Origin: Bifidobacteriaceae bacterium
Lineage (GTDB): Bacteria; Actinomycetota; Actinomycetes; Actinomycetales; WQXJ01
Direction: 5' to 3'
NCBI GenBank assembly: GCA_031258055.1
Contig: JAIRNM010000271.1
Coordinates: forward strand, 1-5,362
Length of the DNA stretch: 5,362 bases
Positions within the stretch are counted from its first letter, which is position 1, and each line of letters starts with the position of its first letter. A program made the position numbers and the translations under genes. Positions 1 to 5,362 of this stretch are shown here, piece after piece. Below the pieces are notes generated by a model that saw only the letters and a list, made by a program, of their open reading frames with translations, was not told the DNA's origin and ran no database searches.

Positions 1-21
1 CCCGCCCCGGTGGCACACTGC

Positions 22-44
22 GCCCGGGGGTCTGCCCCCGCGGC
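22..44 (+). terminator. GC-rich hairpin, possible terminator of an upstream gene
   Basis: CGGGGG (25-30) pairs with CCCCCG (35-40) around a TCTG loop. The stem extends to GCC/GGC (22-24 with 42-44) if C41 is bulged, giving about 9 bp. A pyrimidine-rich stretch, GCCCTTTCTT, follows at 51-60, but there is no clean T-run directly after the stem. It could end transcription of a gene lying left of the window and insulate the promoter at 91-118. The hairpin is directly visible; terminator function is inference and weak because the T-tract is displaced and interrupted. Confidence 0.3.
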
Positions 45-73
45 ATGCTTGCCCTTTCTTGGTCTAAATTGGG

Positions 74-89
74 TGTGATCTTGGTCACA
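74..89. promoter_or_regulatory. CRP/GlxR-type operator
   Basis: The 16 bp TGTGATCTTGGTCACA has perfect TGTGA and TCACA arms separated by 6 bp, the consensus architecture for CRP-family regulators, including actinobacterial GlxR/Crp. The next inner pair (C80/G83) is also complementary. The site ends one base before the proposed -35 box (91-96), and its centre (81.5) lies near -43 relative to a start of transcription around 125. That is close to the class II activator position. The sequence match is direct; identity of the regulator and the sign of regulation are inferred. Confidence 0.72.
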
Positions 90-90
90 T

Positions 91-118
91 TTGCCTGTTT
101 GCGACCATGGGGTAAAAT
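91..118 (+). promoter_or_regulatory. Sigma70-type promoter of the TRAP operon
   Basis: The -10 hexamer TAAAAT (113-118) differs from TATAAT at one position. It is preceded, after a 16 bp spacer, by TTGCCT (91-96), which matches TTGACA at 4 of 6 positions. This is the most AT-rich patch in the first 300 bases, and the operator at 74-89 abuts it. Transcription would start near 124-126, leaving a leader of about 180 nt before the receptor ATG. A weak -35 next to a CRP-type site fits an activator-dependent promoter. The start site is predicted, not measured. Confidence 0.6.
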
Positions 119-124
119 CTAGGG

Positions 125-306
125 CGAGGAGCGGGCGGGGGCGACGCGACGGCATCGGACGCCGTAAAGGCCCAGGTGGTAGCCCAAAACTGGGATGTCG
201 GCGGGCAGCAATAGGGATCAGAAAGGCGCGCGGGGGGTGCGGCTGGGGCTAGGAGCTCCCAAAGCTAGCGTCAAGAGTCAGCCAAAAGTCTGCTTACCAT
301 AGTGGC
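125..306 (+). promoter_or_regulatory. Long, structured 5' leader without an assigned riboswitch class
   Basis: If the promoter at 91-118 is used, about 180 nt of untranslated RNA precede the receptor gene. Visible hairpins are ACGGC/GCCGT (149-153 with 161-165), CCCAG/CTGGG (171-175 with 190-194) and GCTAG/CTAGC (248-252 with 265-269); GGAGCTCC (252-259) is self-complementary. G-runs occur at 122-140 and 232-248. No Shine-Dalgarno resembling AGGAGG stands within about 15 nt of the ATG at 307, so the leader may influence translation. I do not recognise a known riboswitch, and no in-frame ORF of useful length is seen here. Confidence 0.35.
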
Positions 307-1320
307 ATGTTACGAAAGTCTCGGGGCCTAGCAATTGGCCTGTCGCTGCTGACCACATCCGCGCTCCTGGCCGCTTGTTCCTCGGCCGGCCGGTTCGACG
401 TCGACGAAACCACGTCGAGTAAGTCGAAGCCCGTCATCACGGTTCTGACCGGCCCGACCAGCGGGGTGTATCACCCAGTCGGTACCGCCTTCGCGACGGC
501 GCTAGAAGACGCTGGCTACAAGACTTCGGTCACCGCCACCGGGGCGACGGCCGAAAACATCAAGGCGATCCTGGCCGGTGAGGGCGAAATCGCTATCGCC
601 ATGGCCGACGGAGCGATCCAGGCTTATAACGCGACTGACGCCTTCGAAGGCAAGGAACCAGCCGATGACCTGCGGGTGATGATGGGCTTGTGGCCTAACG
701 TGTGCCAAATCGTGACGACCGAGAAGAGCGGCATCAAATCGTTCGACGACGTCAAAGGCAAGCGGGTCGGCGTGGGCGCCGCGAACTCTGGCGTGGAAGT
801 CAACGCCCGGATGATCTTCGACGCCCACGGCTTGACCTACGACGACGCCAAAGTCGATTACGTTGACTACGGCGAAGCGATCGACCAGATCAAGAACGGC
901 CAACTCGACGCCGCCTTCGTGACCTCGGCTGTCGGCAACGCCACCATCAAAGAATTGGGCGTCAGCGAATCGCTGGTCTTCGTGCCGGTCGAAGGCGAGG
1001 CCTTGGCCCGGCTGACAACCGAAAACCCGTACTACGTCGAAACAGCCATCCCGGCCGAGGCCTATGGCACCGACGCTGAAACCAAAACCGCGGCGGTCAT
1101 GAACGTTCTCTTGGTCTCCAAGGACCTGCCGGACGACGTGGTCAGCGAAATGCTTGAGGTCTTCTACGGCGACGGGCTGGCCACTATCACCGGTTCGCAC
1201 GCCACCGCCAAGGAGCATATCGCTCTTGACACCGCCTTGCGCGGCATAGCCGGTGCAGGAATCCCCCTCCATCCCGGCGCCGAGGCCTTCTACGCCGCCA
1301 AAGGCATAGCCACCGAGTAG
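307..1320 (+). CDS. TAXI-family TRAP transporter solute-binding lipoprotein
   Basis: This is the extracytoplasmic receptor of a TRAP-TAXI transporter. It binds the substrate outside the membrane and delivers it to the fused permease encoded at 1884-3860. The 337 residues begin with a basic n-region (R3, K4, R6), a hydrophobic stretch (8-22) and a lipobox LAAC at 21-24, so the mature lipoprotein should start at lipid-modified C24. The lipobox fixes the ATG start, although no good ribosome binding site precedes it. TAXI hallmarks follow in order: TGPTSGVYHPVGTAF (48-62), TGATAENIKAI (78-88), the GEGEIAIAMAD stretch (91-101), SGIKSFDDVKGKRVGVGAANSG (split at 141-150 and 151-162), the GQLDAAF segment (198-204) and IPLHPGAEAFYAAKG near the C-terminus (319-333). 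Characterised family members bind glutamate or 2-oxoglutarate, but the ligand here cannot be read from sequence. Its second codon is TTA, unusual for a GC-rich genome. The family call is secure; the substrate is open. Confidence 0.95.
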   Translation: MLRKSRGLAIGLSLLTTSALLAACSSAGRFDVDETTSSKSKPVITVLTGPTSGVYHPVGTAFATALEDAGYKTSVTATGATAENIKAILAGEGEIAIAMADGAIQAYNATDAFEGKEPADDLRVMMGLWPNVCQIVTTEKSGIKSFDDVKGKRVGVGAANSGVEVNARMIFDAHGLTYDDAKVDYVDYGEAIDQIKNGQLDAAFVTSAVGNATIKELGVSESLVFVPVEGEALARLTTENPYYVETAIPAEAYGTDAETKTAAVMNVLLVSKDLPDDVVSEMLEVFYGDGLATITGSHATAKEHIALDTALRGIAGAGIPLHPGAEAFYAAKGIATE

Positions 1321-1323
1321 TTA

Positions 1324-1854
1324 GTGGAAGGCCAGCCGTCGGGGGGCGGGCCGTGCGGCCGTGGGGTCTGCCGCGCGGCCCGGCAGGCTCTTTTCACATC
1401 GGTCGTTCTGATCGGTGCCGTGGGCCTGGCCCTCAGTGCTTTCGCCGCCCAGCCCGTCCTGCGCATAGAACGCGTGGACGATGCCGTCGTCCTAGTTTCC
1501 GTCCCCGTCCAGGTTGGCGACCAGTTTGTCTTCGGCTGGGAGCATTCGCTCGAAAAGATCCCCTGGGACGAGTTCTACCACGTCGACTCAGACCTGGACC
1601 TGGTGTTGGACACAATCCGTTTTCCCGCCTTCGGGGCTGGCATCCCAGAAGCGAAGGGGACCGACACCTGGATTGAAGGCGGCGCCATTCATATGGGCGG
1701 AATTGACGAGCCGTATGCCGAGTTGGTTTGGATCAATTCTTCCACCGCCACTAAAGACTTGACCTTGGATGGCGCTGTGATCGCCCGCGGGCAGGATCTA
1801 CCGCCCGGCGCCCGCTTGCGTTTGTCCATTGCTCCGCGTTGGGGCCAGTTCTGA
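1324..1854 (+). CDS. DUF1850 membrane-anchored protein of the TRAP-TAXI operon
   Basis: This 176-residue protein starts at GTG 1324, 3 nt after the receptor stop codon and without its own Shine-Dalgarno, so translation is probably coupled. It is in the same frame as the receptor, separated only by TAG TTA. A short basic N-terminus (R13, R17, R20) and a hydrophobic helix (about 22-42) predict a signal anchor or signal peptide, placing the rest outside the membrane. The body matches DUF1850: LRIERVDD (46-53), the HSLEK motif (74-78) followed by a conserved-looking DEFY (82-85), and FGAGIP (103-108), ending in a predicted beta-rich region. DUF1850 genes are recurrent neighbours of TAXI receptors and fused TRAP permeases, which supports an accessory role. 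No biochemical function is established that I can name. Cys11 and Cys16 lie on the N-terminal side of the helix. A later start at GTG (residue 33) would destroy the helix and is less likely. Confidence 0.85.
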   Translation: MEGQPSGGGPCGRGVCRAARQALFTSVVLIGAVGLALSAFAAQPVLRIERVDDAVVLVSVPVQVGDQFVFGWEHSLEKIPWDEFYHVDSDLDLVLDTIRFPAFGAGIPEAKGTDTWIEGGAIHMGGIDEPYAELVWINSSTATKDLTLDGAVIARGQDLPPGARLRLSIAPRWGQF

Positions 1855-1867
1855 ATCTGTTCTGAAC

Positions 1868-1875
1868 AAGGAGGT
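1868..1875 (+). promoter_or_regulatory. Perfect Shine-Dalgarno for the permease gene
   Basis: AAGGAGGT stands 8 nt before the ATG at 1884 and is fully complementary to the 3' end of 16S rRNA. It fixes the permease start and contrasts with the two upstream genes, neither of which has a recognisable site. Confidence 0.9.
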
Positions 1876-1883
1876 AGTTTGAG

Positions 1884-3860
1884 ATGAGTTTGGAGGCCAA
1901 AGCGGTCCAGCCGGCCTTTGAGACGGTGGCGGAAGACCAGGTCCAAGAGGTCCTGGAAAAGGTCGACAAAGAAGCCAAGACGCGCCGTTTCCGCTCGGCG
2001 CCGGTCGGCTGGCTGTTTTACGGGCTGTGTGTGGCCGTCTCGCTCTATCATCTCTGGTCGGCGATACGAGGACCGCTGCCGACTCATCAGAGCCGGTCTA
2101 TTCACGTCGGTCTGATGCTGGTGTTGGGCTTCTTCCTCTACCCGATGTTCGCCCGCTCGTCACGGCAGACGGTGGCCTGGTATGACTGGCTGTTGATGGC
2201 GGCATCGGCCGCGGTGCCGGTCTACTTCCTGGCTGACTACGCCGGCATCATTGACCGTTTCGGGTCGCCTTCTCAGCTCGACACGATCGTTTCGACCGTG
2301 CTGGTGGTCCTGGTGCTGGAAGGGGCGCGGCGCGTCACGGGCTGGGCCTTGCCAATCCTGTGCCTGGTGTTCATCATCTACGGGCTGTTCGGCGGTGGTC
2401 TGCCGGGTGTTTTCTGGCACCGCGGCTATGACTGGAGCGCCCTGGCCAATGTCTTCATCAACACCGAAGGCATCTTCGGCACCGCCGTAGCGGTCTCCTC
2501 CACCTACATCTTCTTGTTCATCTTGTTCGGCGCCTTCATGGCGAAATCGGGGATGGGCCAGTTCTTCAACGACTTCGCCATGGCAGCGGCCGGTTCGGCC
2601 CGGGGTGGCCCGGCCAAGGTGGCGGTCATCTCGTCCGGCTTGCTCGGCTCAATCAACGGCTCGGCCGTCGCCAACGTGGTGACAACCGGTGCTTTCACCA
2701 TCCCGCTGATGAAGCGATGCGGCTATCCGAAAGTCTTCGCCGGTGCGGTCGAGGCTTCCGCCTCAGTTGGCGGCCAACTGCTGCCGCCCATCATGGGCGC
2801 GGCCGCCTTCATTATGGCTGAGACAATCGGCGTGCCCTACTCACAGATTGTGATTTGGGCTGTCATCCCGGCTCTGCTCTACTACCTGGGCGTGCTCACA
2901 CAAGTACACTTGCGGGCCGCCAAACTGGGGTTGGACGGCGTGCCGCGCGACCGGCTGCCAGCGATCCGGACGGTCATGGCTGAGCGTGGCCATCTGCTTA
3001 TCCCGATCGTTTTCCTGGTCTACATGCTGTTTTTCTCCGGTCTGACGGTGATTCTGTCCGCGGTTTTGACGATTGGCTTGACTGTGCTGGTCGCCCAATG
3101 CCGCCGAGCCACCCGCATGTCTGTCAAGGACATCTTTGACGCCTTGGCGGATGGGGCACGCCAGACTGTACCAGTGGCGGTGGCCTGTGCCGCTGTTGGC
3201 ATCATTGTCGGGGTTCTGGCCAAGACCGGGCTGGCCACCAATCTGTCTAGGGCCATGATTTCAATGGGCGACACGTCCGTTCTGCTGACCTTGTTCATGG
3301 CGATGGTCACCTGCATGGTGCTGGGCATGGGCGTGCCCTCCATCCCCGCCTACATCATTACCGCCACCATGGCCAGTCAAGTCCTTGAAGGCCTTGGCAT
3401 TCCAACCGCCGCCGCCCACATGTTCGCCTTCTATTTCGCCATGTTCGCCAATATCACCCCGCCGGTGGCGCTGGCTTCCTTCGCCGCCGCCGGTCTGAGC
3501 GGCGGCGACCCGATGAAGACCGGGATAGCCTCCTTCAAGCTGTCGCTGGCGGGCTTCATAGTGCCCTATATGTTCGTCTTCGCGCCCGCTTTGATGTTGA
3601 TCGACACGACCTGGCATCAGGCTCTATGGGTCACTGTCACCGCCTGCCTCGGCGTGGTCCTGATCGGTGTGGCGGTAGAAGGATTCCTCTTCGCCCGAGT
3701 CCCGCCTTGGCTCCGTTTGCTGGTGGGCGGGGCCGCCCTTGGCCTGCTGCACGCCGGTCTTTGGACTGATCTGGTGGGTTTGGTGGTGCTGGTCGGCTTG
3801 GTGGCTTTCCAGAGAATCCGTCTCCGGCGATCCGCCGCCCCGGCACGCGTCCCCAGCTAG
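1884..3860 (+). CDS. TRAP transporter fused permease (4TM/12TM, DctQM-type)
   Basis: This 658-residue protein is the membrane part of the TRAP-TAXI transporter: small and large subunits fused in one chain, importing the substrate delivered by the receptor at 307-1320 with an ion gradient (Na+ or H+). A charged cytoplasmic N-terminus (about 8-37) is followed by the small-subunit-like region with hydrophobic segments near 42-60, 74-90, 100-116 and 133-170. The DctM-like transport domain spans about 200-575. Its hallmarks are the re-entrant-hairpin motif GLLGSINGSAVANVVTTG (252-269), SVGGQLLPPIMGAAAF (294-309), GMGVPSIPAYIITA (481-494) and FANITPPVALASFAAAGLSG (521-540), followed by DPMKTG (542-547). 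Helices continue after the core (about 580-600, 609-625, 628-643), ending in a basic tail (QRIRLRR). The length is within the usual range for fused TRAP permeases. The start is fixed by the perfect ribosome binding site at 1868-1875. The family is certain; substrate and coupling ion are not visible. Confidence 0.96.
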   Translation: MSLEAKAVQPAFETVAEDQVQEVLEKVDKEAKTRRFRSAPVGWLFYGLCVAVSLYHLWSAIRGPLPTHQSRSIHVGLMLVLGFFLYPMFARSSRQTVAWYDWLLMAASAAVPVYFLADYAGIIDRFGSPSQLDTIVSTVLVVLVLEGARRVTGWALPILCLVFIIYGLFGGGLPGVFWHRGYDWSALANVFINTEGIFGTAVAVSSTYIFLFILFGAFMAKSGMGQFFNDFAMAAAGSARGGPAKVAVISSGLLGSINGSAVANVVTTGAFTIPLMKRCGYPKVFAGAVEASASVGGQLLPPIMGAAAFIMAETIGVPYSQIVIWAVIPALLYYLGVLTQVHLRAAKLGLDGVPRDRLPAIRTVMAERGHLLIPIVFLVYMLFFSGLTVILSAVLTIGLTVLVAQCRRATRMSVKDIFDALADGARQTVPVAVACAAVGIIVGVLAKTGLATNLSRAMISMGDTSVLLTLFMAMVTCMVLGMGVPSIPAYIITATMASQVLEGLGIPTAAAHMFAFYFAMFANITPPVALASFAAAGLSGGDPMKTGIASFKLSLAGFIVPYMFVFAPALMLIDTTWHQALWVTVTACLGVVLIGVAVEGFLFARVPPWLRLLVGGAALGLLHAGLWTDLVGLVVLVGLVAFQRIRLRRSAAPARVPS

Positions 3861-3894
3861 CGGGCAGCTACCGTTGGTTGAACCCCCGTTGGCT

Positions 3895-3953
3895 CGCGCT
3901 GAGTGAAGCGTTCACCCCGTCATTCCGCGCCGAGCGAAGCTTAGTCGCGGGAT
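3895..3953. repeat. Palindromic intergenic element with two related hairpins
   Basis: The 156 nt gap between the permease and the next gene contains a hairpin with an 8 bp stem: ATTCCGCG (3922-3929) pairs with CGCGGGAT (3946-3953), including one G-T wobble. Inside it, AGC/GCT (3933-3935 with 3939-3941) closes a GAA loop. Upstream, GTGAA/TTCAC (3903-3907 with 3911-3915) forms a smaller hairpin. The two units are related: CGCGCTGAGTGAAGC (3895-3909) and CGCGCCGAGCGAAGC (3926-3940) match at 13 of 15 positions, 31 nt apart. The pattern GTCATTCCGCG...CGCGGGATCTC resembles dispersed palindromic repeats found between genes in many bacteria. No T-run follows, so it is not a canonical intrinsic terminator, though it may protect the 3' end of the operon mRNA. 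Repeat status in the genome is inferred. Confidence 0.5.
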
Positions 3954-4016
3954 CTCTGTAATTCTGGCGACCAGCGGAGTTCCCGCAGGGCCCTCAAGGG
4001 ATGGGATGATTGGACG

Positions 4017-5362
4017 ATGATAGCTGACGTTTCCAGAGCGCCTATAGTCCGCTTACGGGTTCAACTCCTCGCTGACTCGCTTCAGATTTGGCGCCTGTTC
4101 GAGGTCGATTCCTCTGCCACGTTGGCTGACCTGCACCGCACCCTCCAGTGCGTCATGGGCTGGACTGACTCCCATCTTCATGCCTTTAGCAATGTCGAGC
4201 CGTATGCTTCGCGCTCATCACCGCCCGGCCGCCGTTGGGAGGATCCGAGCGGTAACCTCTGGGATTACGAAACTGAGAGCCAACCTGAGGACGAACGGGA
4301 CATTACCGTCGGTGAGTTGCTGGGGGAGGGGCAAGGTCCCATCTACTACGAGTACGATTTCGGCGATGGCTGGCTGCATCGTATCGACTGGGTTGCCGAT
4401 GGCCCCGGCGTTCCAGCCTCTAACTGGCCGGGGAGGGTGATCGAAGGGGTAGGGCGCTGCCCGCTTGAGGATTCCGGTGGAATTGGCGGCTGGGGGCGGG
4501 TCATCCAGGCGGTGGCCGATCCAACCGACGAGGATCACGAGGTCTACATGCGCTGGGCGGCGGACGCGGTCGGGCCCGACGGTTCGATCGATGTGGAAAC
4601 GTTCGACCAAGCCAGAGCTGAAGCGGACCTTGAAAGGCTCGGTCTGGCGAGGCTCTACGACCGCTTCAGCAATAGCGGTGAACCGCCCGCCAACCTGTTG
4701 ACCGAGTTGATGCGCAAGCTGACTTGGGGTCAACAGATCGCCTTGGCGCGCGAGTTGTCACTACCCGACCAATTGCTGGTTGCGGCGGTGGATGACGCGG
4801 TTGACTACTTGAGCCAGATCCCGCCCGAGGCGGCGGAAGCGCTCACCGGTCCACATCGGTGGCTGCTCGCGCAAGTGGGTGAGAAGGGGATGAAACTCAC
4901 CCAGACGGGCCGACTGCCAGTCAAAGTGGTGCGCGCGGCGATGGAGTTCTTAGGAATTGAACCGCCCTTGCCGGGGCTAAGAATGATTGAGCAGGAAATT
5001 GGGCCAGCCCACTGGCTCCGTGTCAGCGCCCAGGATCTCGGTCTGGTCCGCAAGCTCCACGGCAGCTTGCACCTCACCCGCCAAGGCGCGAAGGCTGTTG
5101 ACGACCCGGCCGCTTTGCTGAGGATGATGGTCGCCAAACTGTTGGCGAGGTCCATCCCGGAGTTCGACCGCCAGCTCCTCGCGCTGGTCGCGCTCGGTCT
5201 AGCGGGCTTGACTGAGCGGGACGCGACCGATTTCTGGAAGCTGATCACCGGCTGGTTGAACGCGCTTGGCTGGTGTCTTGCCGGAGGCGAACCGCTCAGC
5301 CGAGACGTTGTCGGTGACCGGGCTGAATTCGTCTGGGCCTTGCTCCGCCTCATGGGCGCCGT
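4017..5362 (+). CDS. pRiA4b ORF-3 family (IS1096 TnpR-like) protein, 3' end outside window
   Basis: An uninterrupted frame of 448 codons runs from ATG 4017 off the window edge; the nearest upstream in-frame stop is TAG at 3942-3944. The N-terminal domain (about 9-170) is PRiA4_ORF3-like: VRLRVQLLADSLQIWRLFEV (11-30), LADLHRTLQCVMGWTDSHLH (36-55), YYEYDFGDGWLHRI (110-123) and CPLEDSGGIGGWG (148-160). The rest resembles the long C-terminal part of actinobacterial members, with two winged-helix-like patches, MKLTQTGRLP (292-301) and LHLTRQGAKAVDDPAAL (351-367). The name comes from plasmid pRiA4b and a passenger gene of IS1096; biochemical function is not established, and it is not a proven resolvase. 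The ribosome binding site is poor (AAGGGA at 3996-4001, 15 nt away), so the start is less sure than the family, but it lies just before the first conserved strand. Arg codons AGA/AGG occur 8 times here versus 2 in the three transporter genes together, which hints at separate ancestry. Confidence 0.88.
   Translation, partial: MIADVSRAPIVRLRVQLLADSLQIWRLFEVDSSATLADLHRTLQCVMGWTDSHLHAFSNVEPYASRSSPPGRRWEDPSGNLWDYETESQPEDERDITVGELLGEGQGPIYYEYDFGDGWLHRIDWVADGPGVPASNWPGRVIEGVGRCPLEDSGGIGGWGRVIQAVADPTDEDHEVYMRWAADAVGPDGSIDVETFDQARAEADLERLGLARLYDRFSNSGEPPANLLTELMRKLTWGQQIALARELSLPDQLLVAAVDDAVDYLSQIPPEAAEALTGPHRWLLAQVGEKGMKLTQTGRLPVKVVRAAMEFLGIEPPLPGLRMIEQEIGPAHWLRVSAQDLGLVRKLHGSLHLTRQGAKAVDDPAALLRMMVAKLLARSIPEFDRQLLALVALGLAGLTERDATDFWKLITGWLNALGWCLAGGEPLSRDVVGDRAEFVWALLRLMGA

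Noticed and set aside
1..78. Frame 1 open to TGA at 76-78, possible tail of an upstream gene
   Set aside because: Only 25 codons are visible, they overlap the GC-rich hairpin and the operator, and they show no recognisable protein motif.
144..200. Partial resemblance to a c-di-GMP-I (GEMM) riboswitch, with GGACGC, AAAGGCC and GGTAGCC in order
   Set aside because: The conserved GGGCAAACC segment and GNRA-type loop are missing, and the spacing does not fit two parallel stems. The short matches are what GC-rich sequence gives by chance.
502..1272. 256-codon open frame on the - strand
   Set aside because: It lies wholly opposite the receptor gene, whose lipobox and TAXI motifs are unambiguous. 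Its His/Asp/Val-rich translation resembles no family and reflects GC-biased third positions.
1353..1676. 107-codon + strand frame overlapping the DUF1850 gene
   Set aside because: It is Arg/Pro/Gly-rich, low in complexity and lacks a family match, while the overlapping frame carries clear DUF1850 motifs.
1848..1866. Direct repeat GTTCTGAA (1848-1855 and 1859-1866) at the end of the DUF1850 gene
   Set aside because: Two 8 bp copies 11 nt apart overlap a stop codon and have no partner elsewhere; probably a small local duplication without function.
3957..3962. TGTAAT as a possible -10 box for the gene at 4017
   Set aside because: It matches 5 of 6 bases, but no -35-like hexamer lies 15-19 bp upstream and there is no extended -10, so I do not call a promoter.
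4218..4733. 171-codon open frame on the - strand
   Set aside because: It is antisense to the conserved PRiA4 domain on the + strand, and the translation shows no recognisable domain.
4805..5353. 182-codon open frame on the - strand near the window edge
   Set aside because: It is antisense to the C-terminal part of the pRiA4b gene. The Ser/Arg/Pro-rich product is typical of shadow frames in GC-rich DNA.

Overview
The window is high-GC DNA of actinobacterial character. The main indications are the GC-rich codon usage, a CRP/GlxR-type palindrome, and a long pRiA4b ORF-3-type protein of the kind common in Actinobacteria. This assignment is inferred from style, not from any marker gene, and I cannot name a genus.

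Layout. Positions 1-306 hold no gene I can support. They contain a GC-rich hairpin (22-44) that may end an upstream gene, a textbook TGTGA-N6-TCACA operator (74-89) directly next to a sigma70-type promoter (91-118), and a leader of roughly 180 nt with several short hairpins. Positions 307-3860 form a compact three-gene + strand operon: a TAXI-family TRAP solute-binding lipoprotein (307-1320), a membrane-anchored DUF1850 protein (1324-1854, 3 nt downstream), and a fused 4TM/12TM TRAP permease (1884-3860, 29 nt downstream, perfect Shine-Dalgarno). Positions 3861-4016 are intergenic and carry a palindromic, possibly repetitive element. From 4017 to the window edge runs an open frame of at least 448 codons on the + strand. 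It encodes a pRiA4b ORF-3 (IS1096 TnpR-like) protein whose 3' end lies outside the window.

How the genes work together. The lipoprotein should capture a small organic acid or amino acid (the characterised TAXI ligands are glutamate/2-oxoglutarate-like) outside the membrane and deliver it to the fused permease, which imports it using an ion gradient. The DUF1850 protein is probably an extracytoplasmic, membrane-tethered accessory of this transporter, and its molecular role is unknown. The operator sits near -43 relative to the predicted start of transcription, which suggests cAMP-CRP/GlxR-type control of uptake by carbon status. The pRiA4b gene looks unrelated: it follows the palindromic element and uses rare Arg codons far more often.

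The transporter operon is a known type. The least understood parts are the DUF1850 protein, the structured leader, and the palindromic element with its neighbouring pRiA4b gene. I see no CRISPR array, tRNA, rRNA or complete insertion sequence.
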